Source: Bacillota bacterium (lineage in GTDB: Bacteria; Bacillota; Clostridia; Lachnospirales; Lachnospiraceae). From it: a stretch of DNA of 64,000 nucleotides. Location: contig JAEYFP010000010.1 in the NCBI GenBank assembly GCA_023402845.1, positions 62,001-126,000 on the forward strand, read 5' to 3'. The position numbers were made by a program, and so were the translations under genes. Positions within the stretch are counted from its first letter, which is position 1. The number at the start of each line of letters is the position of its first letter. The notes beneath the pieces are model-generated. The model had not been told where the DNA came from. It saw only the letters and a list, made by a program, of their open reading frames with translations, and did not search any database. Shown piece after piece: positions 35,675 to 44,341 of the stretch.

Positions 35675-37891
35675 TTATATTAACTCTATTTCGATTATCT
35701 TTGTTCCGATTTCTTCTCTACCTGTCCTGAGAATAATCCTTGCGTTTCCTTTTTCTCCATTTGCTCTGGTTTTTATCCAGAAAGCCGCCGTTCCGCCCAT
35801 TGCCGGTATCAGGTTTGGTCCGATCAATTCAATCTCTCCCTGCGTCTCAACCACAACAACGCCCTTGTAAAAATATAGTCTGTTTTTATTTTCATCAACA
35901 AAAGTACACACAATCCTGGTTTCATCCACACGATCGTTGTATAGCACTGTATCATCAGCCTTGACAAGCATACTATCCAGTCTCGGATTATCTGAGTAAG
36001 TCCGTCTAGCCACTTCCCTTCCATCTATATATCCAACTATGGATGCACCCTTCCATCTGTTTTGCCAAAATTCTCCATTCTTGTCAACTTCAATCGGAGG
36101 ATGAGCGAGCTGCCTCAGAATTTTACTGGGATAGTACCTTCTTGTAATGTCTGTCGAGAGAGTAACATCAATGTAATCGCAGTTTGTCAGCACATAAAAC
36201 GGTACCGGCTCCGTGCGCTCGCCCCTGCCAACCATAGAGCAGGGCTCCAGTACCACCTCCTCCGCCGGATCCTTTTGACTCTTATAAAAGTAAGCCGCCC
36301 ATTTGGGTACACGAAACATGTCCAAAACCCCGTGAAAACATATTTTTTCTTCCGAGTTATGGTCATTATGCGTATTATAATCAAACATACACCAACCCAA
36401 AGCACCCAAATATCGATCATCCATCCTTACCTTATTCAGCACCTCCGCATGGTACAAAGCAAACTTTTCCTGCCGTTCCTCATTGTCATCAGGTTTGGTC
36501 GGGAGCAAAGCACCTACATGCTCACTAAGAAGATAGGGAACTGGGGAAAGGGCCTCCGTCACCTCTTCCGGCTGTTGCAGCAGGAATTTTCCGTTTTCCT
36601 CAGGCGTATAATCATTATAACTGTAAATATCTTCAAAAAGTCTGCTTCCCTTCTGCCACCTGACTCCGGTCGTTGGCCTGTCCGGATCCAGCTCTTTGCA
36701 TCTTTGGCTTGTTTTTTGGTATAATTCATCATCATCCGCACTCTCATTCAAACGCGTCCCCCAAATCACAATGCTCGGATGATTATAATGGGTCAATACC
36801 ATGTTATCCAAATCCGACATCACCACTTCCTTAAATTTCTCTCCTCCGATGTGACCCCAACCCGGTATTTCCTCAAAAACAAGTAATCCAAGTTCATCGC
36901 ACCGATCAAGAAAATGACGTGACTGCATATAGTGTGAACACCTGACCATGTTAATACCCAGATCTTTCAATATTTCAGCATCCTTTTGCTGCGCACGCTT
37001 TCCCATTGCGTAACCGATATAAGGATAGGACTGATGTCTGTTCAAACCGATCAACTTTATCTTTTCCCCATTCAGAAAAAAACCGTTCGGAGTTACGTCA
37101 AGCGTTCGGAATCCGATTATGACGCTGCTTTCATCCAACAGCCGGTCACCCTCCCAAAGACTGATTTCAACCCTGTATAGATTCGGTGAATCGACCTCCC
37201 ATAGACGGACCTGTGAAATTGCTTCCTTTTCTAACTGTATTGTTTTGTGTCCGCTCTCTATTTCAATCGTCCTTTCATAATGGTAATACATCTGATCAGA
37301 ATCAAAAATTTTCACCTCAACTCTTCCGATAAGTGCCGGTCCATAATTACTGAATTTAATTTCCGGATATAAAACAGCTTCATTTTTTGCCAAGTCATAT
37401 CTGAACAAGACCTGCTCAATATAGGTTTTTTCCTGAACAAAGAGCGTGACATCACGGTAGATTCCCCCGTATATCAAATAATCAACCGTTGAACCATTCG
37501 GAGGAATATCCCCTCGCTCGTTTGAGTCCACAACCAGTGTAATTTTATTTGTGCCTTCATGTACATAGGTACTTATATCAAACAGTTTTCCTGAATAGGC
37601 GCCTTTATGGTGCCCAGCCAAATGTTCATTCACATATAGCTCATAGCTTGCAGAGACCCCTTCAAAAAGCAGCAGAATACGCTTGTTTTCCGTTTCTTTC
37701 AATTCCACAAAACGGACATAGGTAGACAAACCGCAGGTAAGTGTCTGATCAAAACAGTCATAGGGGATTTCCTTAACTGTGTGGGGAATATGAATATTCT
37801 CAAAATCATCATATCTCTCCGCCGTTAAGTACTCCGGAATAAATGCATTCTTAAATTTCCAATTTAAATTGATTGATATTCCATTTTTCAT
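35675..37891 (-). CDS. Glycoside hydrolase family 2 enzyme
   Basis: 738 residues from the ATG at 37891 (GGAGG upstream), with no signal peptide, so cytoplasmic. The domains are an N-terminal jelly roll (about 10-165), an Ig-like middle (about 165-265) and a TIM barrel (about 270-560). A further beta-sandwich tail runs to the end. The likely acid/base is E383 in IVIWGTRLNES and the likely nucleophile is E457 in YLLSEHVG. IGLNRHQSYPYIG and VRCSHYMQS are typical of the family. The changes around the acid/base (WGTRLNES instead of the usual WSxGNE) make beta-galactosidase or beta-glucuronidase activity uncertain. A divergent PocR/AraC regulator probably controls it. Confidence 0.88.
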   Translation of the reverse strand: MKNGISINLNWKFKNAFIPEYLTAERYDDFENIHIPHTVKEIPYDCFDQTLTCGLSTYVRFVELKETENKRILLLFEGVSASYELYVNEHLAGHHKGAYSGKLFDISTYVHEGTNKITLVVDSNERGDIPPNGSTVDYLIYGGIYRDVTLFVQEKTYIEQVLFRYDLAKNEAVLYPEIKFSNYGPALIGRVEVKIFDSDQMYYHYERTIEIESGHKTIQLEKEAISQVRLWEVDSPNLYRVEISLWEGDRLLDESSVIIGFRTLDVTPNGFFLNGEKIKLIGLNRHQSYPYIGYAMGKRAQQKDAEILKDLGINMVRCSHYMQSRHFLDRCDELGLLVFEEIPGWGHIGGEKFKEVVMSDLDNMVLTHYNHPSIVIWGTRLNESADDDELYQKTSQRCKELDPDRPTTGVRWQKGSRLFEDIYSYNDYTPEENGKFLLQQPEEVTEALSPVPYLLSEHVGALLPTKPDDNEERQEKFALYHAEVLNKVRMDDRYLGALGWCMFDYNTHNDHNSEEKICFHGVLDMFRVPKWAAYFYKSQKDPAEEVVLEPCSMVGRGERTEPVPFYVLTNCDYIDVTLSTDITRRYYPSKILRQLAHPPIEVDKNGEFWQNRWKGASIVGYIDGREVARRTYSDNPRLDSMLVKADDTVLYNDRVDETRIVCTFVDENKNRLYFYKGVVVVETQGEIELIGPNLIPAMGGTAAFWIKTRANGEKGNARIILRTGREEIGTKIIEIELI

Positions 37892-38305
37892 AGTAACCTC
37901 CATGCAACCGCCCTTAGGCAGTTTTTTTGCTCCCTTCTGTAGTAATTTCAAATCTTAACCGGCCGTTAACTGCATTATATCAGTCAGTTCTGAGTGTTTC
38001 AAAAATCGATTTCCAATATTTGATATTATCACTTGTAAACAGTAATATTTTTAGGTATTTTGTATATTTTTGTTCTATTTTTGCTCATATTTTGTATATT
38101 TAATTAAAATTTGATAAATGGTTTTATAAATAAATCCAAATATTTTACTATATTTTTTAAATAAATGATCAGTTTTATGGTTATTATTTATAATCACTTT
38201 TTTTAAACAATAAATATTTTACTATTCTGTTTTGTATAAATACATAGTGGCATTTTTTATAATCTTGTCTTATAATTATAGAAACAGAGTATGGAGTGGT
38301 TCAGC
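37892..38305. other. AT-rich divergent control region
   Basis: About 410 bp between the GH2 gene and the divergent regulator gene, strongly AT-rich with many A- and T-tracts. It holds the GH2 promoter. A weaker plus-strand -10 (TATAAT at about 38270) lies before the regulator. Regulator binding sites are expected here, but I could not pick out a convincing repeated operator by eye. No small gene is evident. Confidence 0.6.
37974..38002 (-). promoter_or_regulatory. Promoter of the GH2-permease unit
   Basis: TTGAAA and TATAAT with a 17-bp spacer, plus TG one base before the -10, on the minus strand and about 85 bp upstream of the GH2 start. Confidence 0.7.
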
Positions 38306-39175
38306 ATGATCCCTTATAAAGTAAACATTCATGAGGCGAAAATGATGGATATATTGAATTTGCTTTCAAAGGCAATCGGGTATCCGATCTTATTTTATGG
38401 CTTTGAAACAAAACAATGGATCTGTGCGTCAAAACGGAACCGTCCATTCTGTCATATATTGGAACGTAACCCTCTTACAAATAAATACTGTTGCATCTGC
38501 GATGACAAAGCGCATGAATACTGCACAAAAACTCAACATCCTTTTTCCTATTACTGCCACGCAGGATTGCTTGAAATTGTGTGTCCCGTTTATTATGAAA
38601 CTATTTATATTGGATTTTTGGTAATAGGACAATTCAGAACCCGAGAAAAGTCGTATGACAAGGATTATATACAAAAACTTGCCTCGGCATGTAAAATTAA
38701 TTATGATTTGTTAATTCAGAAATACCGTTCTCATTCAATTTTAAGTACGGATACAATTGAGGGACTGAAACTACTGGAGTCTCTTTGTGTCAGACATCTG
38801 ATAGATTCCGGTGTATTTACGCTTAATGAGCATGAGATTATCAAAAAAATAGAAAATTATATTCAGAAGAACATCAATCATCCCTTGACTTTGGAAGAAA
38901 TTGCAGATCACGTATATCTAAATCCTTCCTATCTCAGTCATATTTATAAAGACATTACAGGCAGAAATCTGTCAGCACATATCCAACAACAAAGAATCAG
39001 CACCGCATGCCTTTTAATACGGACAACCAATCTGTCCTTTATCCAGATTGCAAAAGAAACCGGATATCGTGATGCTAACTATTTCACGAAGGTATTTAAA
39101 AAAGAAACATTAATGACGCCCAGACAATATAAGGGGAAATGGGAATCCGGAGAATTGATTGCAGAAAAAAAATAG
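38306..39175 (+). CDS. AraC-family regulator with PocR sensor domain
   Basis: 289 residues from the ATG at 38306, which has GGAG nine bases upstream; an ATG at 38291 is also possible. The N-terminal half (about 10-130) is a PocR-type ligand domain with conserved Cys/His (NKYCCICDDKAHEYC, SYYCHAGLLEIVCPV, GFLVIGQFR). The C-terminus (about 185-282) has two AraC helix-turn-helix units (LTLEEIADHVYLNPSYLSHI and IAKETGYRDANYFTKVFKKE). It is divergent from the GH2-permease unit, so it probably senses a small glycoside or its aglycone and activates that unit. The gene is among the most AT-rich in the window. Confidence 0.88.
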   Translation: MIPYKVNIHEAKMMDILNLLSKAIGYPILFYGFETKQWICASKRNRPFCHILERNPLTNKYCCICDDKAHEYCTKTQHPFSYYCHAGLLEIVCPVYYETIYIGFLVIGQFRTREKSYDKDYIQKLASACKINYDLLIQKYRSHSILSTDTIEGLKLLESLCVRHLIDSGVFTLNEHEIIKKIENYIQKNINHPLTLEEIADHVYLNPSYLSHIYKDITGRNLSAHIQQQRISTACLLIRTTNLSFIQIAKETGYRDANYFTKVFKKETLMTPRQYKGKWESGELIAEKK

Positions 39176-39217
39176 ACAACTTTTTATTTATACCAAAGCT
39201 GGAATACTCCTCATGAA

Positions 39218-39244
39218 ACAATCCCCCTCGTCCGTCATATAATA
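39218..39244 (+). promoter_or_regulatory. Sigma-K-like promoter candidate
   Basis: AC, 16 bp, then CATATAATA upstream of the duplicated-domain gene. This fits the sporulation sigma-K pattern (AC, 16-17 bp, CATAnnnTA). No good sigma-A -35 lies at the right distance. The match is short and may be chance. Confidence 0.3.
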
Positions 39245-39276
39245 AAAGCAAAAGAATATAATTGCAGGGGTTCATT

Positions 39277-39867
39277 ATGAGCAATGACAACAGAGGAACC
39301 ATTTCCCAGCAGGGCGGCGTGATGTCTGTAAAAAACGCCCTTGCAGAAGAGATCTTCGTTCAAAGCGGATGCAATGGATACTTGACAGTCTCCTATGCCG
39401 TCTGCGAAACAAATTCCATGACCGCCATCAAGCTTTTAAGACTGGCTGTCGGCAAAAATACAGTGCTCCTTAATTCACTCGGTCAAACGATGTGTTTATG
39501 CAATATCCGCAAAGGCATGTGGATAGATGCTCTCTTCTCTCCGATCATGACAAGGAGCATCCCTCCTCAGTCAAATGCATTTTTAATAATTGCGAGAAAT
39601 GATCTGCACTCGTATGCGAGCGTCACCACAGACCGGATTATTTCGGTAGATGTGAACAATCGTTTTATTTATACAGGAAATCCCAATAATATTAACAGTC
39701 AAATGAGATTTGTTCTCCCCCGTACTGCCACAATCAGTGACAGCCACGGAAATCCTACCGGTCTGCGTTTCCTGCGGCCGGGACAGTTAGTCAGAGTCAC
39801 TCATGCCAACTTCCAAACGGCCAGTATTCCGCCGCAGTCAACAGCCTTCCACGTACAAATACTCTAA
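39277..39867 (+). CDS. Uncharacterised beta-rich protein with internal duplication
   Basis: 196 residues from the ATG at 39277 (AGGGG upstream). There is no signal peptide or membrane segment. Two related halves of about 80 residues each end in a shared motif, SIPPQSNAFLI near residue 90 and SIPPQSTAFHV at the C-terminus. They share the preceding pattern of a hydrophobic strand, RKG/RPG and an aromatic strand (IRKGMWIDALF; LRPGQLVRVTHANF). The composition (Asn, Ser, Thr, Val, few charges) suggests a compact beta fold, perhaps a coat or surface protein. I do not recognise a family. It is single-cistron, between the regulator and a shared terminator. Confidence 0.6.
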   Translation: MSNDNRGTISQQGGVMSVKNALAEEIFVQSGCNGYLTVSYAVCETNSMTAIKLLRLAVGKNTVLLNSLGQTMCLCNIRKGMWIDALFSPIMTRSIPPQSNAFLIIARNDLHSYASVTTDRIISVDVNNRFIYTGNPNNINSQMRFVLPRTATISDSHGNPTGLRFLRPGQLVRVTHANFQTASIPPQSTAFHVQIL

Positions 39868-39876
39868 TACGGTAAA

Positions 39877-39911
39877 AAGGGGATCGATTTGCATTTCAAA
39901 TCAATCCCCTT
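39877..39911 (-). terminator. Shared terminator between the duplicated-domain gene and argS
   Basis: A 15-bp stem (AAGGGGATCGATTTG / CAAATCAATCCCCTT, one mismatch) with a five-base loop. On the minus strand it is followed by TTTTTACC, a good terminator for argS. It may also end the plus-strand transcript. Confidence 0.8.
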
Positions 39912-39938
39912 ACTATTTTATAAACTGTTTTATCTGTA

Positions 39939-41705
39939 TTACATCCTATCCGGTGCGGAAAAACCAAGTAAATCGATACAGGTTTCCAGAATTTCTTTTG
40001 TCAGCTTCAGCAAGGCGATCCAGCCCGCCTTTTTTTCCTGATTTTCCTCTGATAGGATCTTATTTTCATGATAGAATCTGTTAAAAGCGTTTGCCACATC
40101 ATAGACATAGGCACAAATTTTATGCGGCGCAATTTCTTCATAGGCTGTCATGATCACGCTGTTAAACTGTGCCAGCTCTAACATCAGCATTTTTTCCGAC
40201 TCATTCTGTGCCTCCCTGATCGCCGCTGCCTCCGGTGAATTGCCGGATTCCCGGTATTTACTCAGAATCGACTTCATGCGAACGATCGTATAGAGGATGT
40301 ACGGCCCGGTATTTCCTTCAAAGGAAGTAAATTTATCGATATCAAATACGTAGTCCTTTGTCGCCTGATTGGACAGGTCTCCGTATTTAACAGCCGCAAG
40401 TGCAACGATCTTTGCAGTCCTGCGCGCTTCGCTCTCTTCAACAGCATGGTTTTCCGTAATCTTCTTATACATCTCCTCGTTGATATCGGAAATCAATGTT
40501 TCCAGGCGCATGACACCGCCCTCTCTCGTCTTAAAGGGCTTGCCGTCTCTGCCGTTCATCGTGCCAAAGCCCAGAAAATCAAGCCGCACCTGCTCACCTA
40601 TGATTCCTGTTTTTTTTGCACATCGGAACACCTGTACAAAATGCATATCCTGGCGTTTATCCACAACATAAATTACCTGGTCGGGATCAAGCTCCCTGCG
40701 GCGCTCCACAAGTGTAGCCAAATCTGTCGTCGTATAAAGGGCCGCGCCGTCTGACTTTAGGATCATGCAGGGCGGCAGTTCCTTCGTATCTGTCTCTTCC
40801 ACGACATCAACAACGAGCGCACCGTTACTCTCATAGGCATATCCCTTTGCCTTCAGCGATTCCACCATTTCCGGAATCTCGTCCTGCACATCCGATTCTC
40901 CCTTCCACAGTTCGAAAGAAACATTCAGATTTGCATAATTTTTCTTTAAATCCTCTACGGAAACCGCCATAATATGGTTCCAAATAGAACGGTAGGCCTT
41001 GCTGCCGTTTTGCAGCAGAAATGTCGCGTTCATTGCCTCCTCGCGGTATTGCTCGTCCTCCTTTGATTTGGCGCTGGCTGTCGGGTAAATCTCCTCCAGC
41101 TGAGAAATCGTAAAAGGTGCCTCCTTCGGATACTCGCCCGTAAAGGTCTCGTCAAAATACGGCAGCTGAGGCGCACGCCGCTTCAGCTCCGTAATAATCA
41201 GACCCATCTGCAGACCCCAGTCTCCCAAATGAATATCGCCCGTTACATGATTACCCATATAACGGCAGATCCGCTTGACACTCTCTCCGATAATCGCAGA
41301 ACGCAAATGCCCGACATGAAGCGGCTTTGCCACATTCGGTCCGCCGTAATCGACGAGAATTGTAAGTGGCTTTTCGTTCTCCAAAAGACCATACTTTTCG
41401 CTCGACTGCATCCCTTTCAAATATTCCTTCAAAAATCCCTCGTCGAGCTTTAAATTCAAAAATCCCGGAGGAACCGCACTGACCTCGGAAAATACCTTCT
41501 GCTCCTTTAATATCCCGGCAGCAGCATTTGCAATCGCAATCGGCGCCTGTTTGTATTCCTTCGCGGCAGCCATTGCGCCGTTACACTGGAATTCACACAG
41601 ATCCGGCCTGTTCGACAGCGTGACCTTTCCGTATTTTTTATCATAGCCCGCCTGTTCAAAGGCATGCTCCATTTCTTCTGAAATTTGGGCAAGTAATGTT
41701 TTCAT
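39939..41705 (-). CDS. argS: Arginyl-tRNA synthetase
   Basis: 588 residues from the ATG at 41705, a class I synthetase. It has the HIGH-type motif HVGHLRSAI, the ArgS signature region GDIHLGDWGLQMGL, and a catalytic loop FGTMNGRDGKPFKTREGG in place of a strict KMSKS, as is normal for many ArgS. The C-terminal anticodon-binding domain ends in LTKEILETCIDLLGFSAPDRM-like sequence. It charges tRNA-Arg in the cytoplasm. I saw no T-box leader in the 100 bp upstream. Confidence 0.96.
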   Translation of the reverse strand: MKTLLAQISEEMEHAFEQAGYDKKYGKVTLSNRPDLCEFQCNGAMAAAKEYKQAPIAIANAAAGILKEQKVFSEVSAVPPGFLNLKLDEGFLKEYLKGMQSSEKYGLLENEKPLTILVDYGGPNVAKPLHVGHLRSAIIGESVKRICRYMGNHVTGDIHLGDWGLQMGLIITELKRRAPQLPYFDETFTGEYPKEAPFTISQLEEIYPTASAKSKEDEQYREEAMNATFLLQNGSKAYRSIWNHIMAVSVEDLKKNYANLNVSFELWKGESDVQDEIPEMVESLKAKGYAYESNGALVVDVVEETDTKELPPCMILKSDGAALYTTTDLATLVERRRELDPDQVIYVVDKRQDMHFVQVFRCAKKTGIIGEQVRLDFLGFGTMNGRDGKPFKTREGGVMRLETLISDINEEMYKKITENHAVEESEARRTAKIVALAAVKYGDLSNQATKDYVFDIDKFTSFEGNTGPYILYTIVRMKSILSKYRESGNSPEAAAIREAQNESEKMLMLELAQFNSVIMTAYEEIAPHKICAYVYDVANAFNRFYHENKILSEENQEKKAGWIALLKLTKEILETCIDLLGFSAPDRM

Positions 41706-41807
41706 AGTTTCCGCACTTCCTCTCGCATCATTCACTTTTACCAATTTACCATATTTTTATGAAAAAATATAGTCCTTTCTGATGCCAAGCCGTGAACGGT
41801 TACAACT

Positions 41808-42938
41808 TTACAATGCCTTTGTGTACAATTCTTCGATTTCCTCCCGGCTGAAGGTGCGGGGATGATTTGCGATGCCGGCTGCCGATACCTTCATACAGTT
41901 TTGCGCCATCCACGGAACGTCTGACTCCTGAATCCCAAGCTGCTTAAGGCCGGTCTGCATATTGAGCCACCCCAGGAACCTTCTGATCTGATCGCCGCAG
42001 TCCGCTCCGTCTCTGCCGCCTAATATCCGGCTGATCCGTGTATATTTTTCGGGCGCGGCTTCATAGGATGCATCACAGATCACCGGTGTCAGTGCCGCAA
42101 GCCCCTTGCCATGCACAATATCCTTCAGACCGCTAGCCGGGTGCTCCATTCCGTGCGGCAGCACGACTCCCGCCGAATGGATGACCATTCCGCCGTAGGT
42201 ACTGGCAAGACTCAGCGCCTCAAATGCCTCTATATCCTGATTGTCTTCATAAGCGCGAAGCAGATACTTTGCAATCAGCTCCATCCCGCTCACACACATG
42301 GTTTCGACAATTGGCTGTGTAATTTTGGACAGATATGCTTCCATGCAATGGCAAAAGGCATCAAATCCTACGGATGCCAGGATGCTCTTTGGCATCGTGA
42401 GCATACATGCCGGATCAATAATGGAAGCCTTCGCGATAATCGCATTACAGCGAAGGGACTTTTTATCTCCGTTTTCCGGATTGGTAAGTACCGCAAAGCC
42501 GTTCCCTTCGCTTCCTGTTCCGCAGGTTGTCGGAATCAGAATAATCGGCAAGGCAATATTGCTCGTTTTTTTGTTGAAGATATAGTCATTAATATCTCCG
42601 TCATTGACCGCCAGAAAAGCAATTGCTTTCGCACAATCCATAATGGAACCGCCGCCCAGTCCCAGCACAGCATCGCAATTTTTCTCCCTCGCAAGTGCTG
42701 CGCCCTCGATAGCCGTTGTTGTGAGCGGATTCTGCATAACCTGATCGAATATTTCATAAGAAAGACCCTCTGCCTGCAGGGCCGATGCGACCCTGTCCAG
42801 AAGTCCTGATTTTTTTGTGCTGTTTTTCCCGGTTACAAGCAGTACTTTTTTACCGAACCCGGCTGTTATTTTTCCTGCTTCGCCGACCTTCCCTACGCCG
42901 AAAATGAGATTGACCGGCAGATGATAGGAAAATTCCAT
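41808..42938 (-). CDS. Iron-containing alcohol dehydrogenase, possible 4-hydroxybutyrate dehydrogenase
   Basis: 376 residues of the group III (Fe-ADH) family. It has the NAD-binding GLGGGSIMDCAKA, TTCGTGSEGNGFAV, and metal ligands in DAFCHCMEAYLS and LPHGMEHPASGLKDIVHGKG. Directly upstream in the same unit are two aminotransferases that fit putrescine and GABA breakdown. The enzyme may therefore reduce succinate semialdehyde to 4-hydroxybutyrate, as in aminobutyrate-fermenting clostridia. Other aldehydes cannot be ruled out from sequence alone. GAGGAGGAG precedes the ATG. Confidence 0.88.
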   Translation of the reverse strand: MEFSYHLPVNLIFGVGKVGEAGKITAGFGKKVLLVTGKNSTKKSGLLDRVASALQAEGLSYEIFDQVMQNPLTTTAIEGAALAREKNCDAVLGLGGGSIMDCAKAIAFLAVNDGDINDYIFNKKTSNIALPIILIPTTCGTGSEGNGFAVLTNPENGDKKSLRCNAIIAKASIIDPACMLTMPKSILASVGFDAFCHCMEAYLSKITQPIVETMCVSGMELIAKYLLRAYEDNQDIEAFEALSLASTYGGMVIHSAGVVLPHGMEHPASGLKDIVHGKGLAALTPVICDASYEAAPEKYTRISRILGGRDGADCGDQIRRFLGWLNMQTGLKQLGIQESDVPWMAQNCMKVSAAGIANHPRTFSREEIEELYTKAL

Positions 42939-42953
42939 CTGTTCTCCTCCTCT

Positions 42954-44324
42954 TTATTTCACAAGCTGTTCTGTTGTTATTTTAAGGCATTTCTCGAAAA
43001 TTTCCAAGCCTGCGTTTAATTGCGCCTCCGTCATTACAAGCGGTGCCAGAAAGCGAATGACATTTCCGTAGGTTCCCGCGTTTTCGATCAGAAGTCCCTG
43101 CTCAATTGCATTTTTAACCATTGCCGCCACAAACTCCGGATAGGGTTCTTTTGTTTCTCTGTCTTTTACAAACTCTAATCCAAGCATACCGCCAAGTCCT
43201 CTGATATCTCCGATAACAGAATACTTTTTCTGGAATTCCTCATATGCCGCCTTCACTTGATTTCCGATTTTCATAGATTTATCGGCCAGGTTTTCTTTTT
43301 CATAAATATCAATTACCTGCAATGCGGAGGCACATGCCAGCGGATTGCCGCAATAGGTGCCGCCGATCGTTCCCGCAAGTGCAGCATCCATTATCTCCTC
43401 GCGAGCCGTAATGGCACTGATCGGCATACCGCCGCCCAAAGATTTTGCCATTGTAATGATATCCGGAAGCACACCTGCCTCAAGCCAGTATTCCGACGCA
43501 AATAATTTGCCGGTTCTGCAAAATCCGCTCTGCACCTCATCCGCTATCAGCAATATCCCATGCTCATCGCAAATCTTCCGAAGTGCTTTCACATAACTGA
43601 TCGGAGCCGGAACAAATCCGCCCTCTCCCTGAAGCGGTTCTATGATGATGCAGGCCACATCCTTTGCCAATGCGGATTCATCAAATAACCGGTATAGCTT
43701 GTCAAGGTAATACTGGATGGCTTCCTCCTCCGAATATCCTTTCGGTGCACGATAAAGATAAGGATACTCTGCCCTGTAAATGCCCGAAGGAAAGGGACCC
43801 ATATCTGTCGAATAGGCTCTTTTTGCTGTCAATGCCATTGTCAGATTCGTCCTTCCGTGAAAAGCACCGGAAAAACAAATAACACTGCTTCGCTTTGTAT
43901 AGGCCTTCGCAATTTTGATCGCATTTTCATCGGCTTCGGCTCCTGAATTTGCAAAATAAGTCTTTTTTACCTCTCCTCTGACCGGAACAATCTGGTTCAG
44001 CTTTTCCGCTAATGCAATATAGCCTTCATGAGTAATGATATTAATAATCGTATGGAAATAATGCTCCGCCTGCTCCTTAACAGCCTCTACAACCTCTGGC
44101 CTGGAATAGCCGATATTGAGAACCCCTACACCGCCGATCCAATCCAGAAAATGATTTCCGTCAAGATCCTCCACCATGGCCCCCTCGCCTCTGGCGATAC
44201 AAATCGGATAGACGGAGCTTCCCAAGGCTTTGGGAAGCGCTTCGCGCCTTCTTTTCAACAGTTGAGACGATTTTGGTCCCGGAATATGTTCCGTAATAAT
44301 TTCAGGTAATGCTTCTCCTAACAT
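42954..44324 (-). CDS. gabT: Class III aminotransferase, 4-aminobutyrate aminotransferase-like
   Basis: 456 residues, PLP-dependent fold type I. The PLP lysine is K294 in TMAKSLGGGMP. Other conserved motifs are NSGAEADENAIKIAK, FHGRTNLTMAL, IIEPLQGEGGF and LIADEVQSGFCRTG. It resembles GabT, which moves the amino group of GABA to 2-oxoglutarate giving succinate semialdehyde. It lies between putrescine aminotransferase (17 bp) and the Fe-ADH (15 bp), which supports the GABA role. Other omega-amino acids remain possible. Confidence 0.85.
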   Translation of the reverse strand: MLGEALPEIITEHIPGPKSSQLLKRRREALPKALGSSVYPICIARGEGAMVEDLDGNHFLDWIGGVGVLNIGYSRPEVVEAVKEQAEHYFHTIINIITHEGYIALAEKLNQIVPVRGEVKKTYFANSGAEADENAIKIAKAYTKRSSVICFSGAFHGRTNLTMALTAKRAYSTDMGPFPSGIYRAEYPYLYRAPKGYSEEEAIQYYLDKLYRLFDESALAKDVACIIIEPLQGEGGFVPAPISYVKALRKICDEHGILLIADEVQSGFCRTGKLFASEYWLEAGVLPDIITMAKSLGGGMPISAITAREEIMDAALAGTIGGTYCGNPLACASALQVIDIYEKENLADKSMKIGNQVKAAYEEFQKKYSVIGDIRGLGGMLGLEFVKDRETKEPYPEFVAAMVKNAIEQGLLIENAGTYGNVIRFLAPLVMTEAQLNAGLEIFEKCLKITTEQLVK

Positions 44325-44341
44325 GCTGCCATCTCCTCCTT

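Noticed and set aside
41706..41807. Possible T-box leader for argS
   Set aside because: No T-box sequence (AGGGTGGnACCGCG-like) or antiterminator is present in this short gap.
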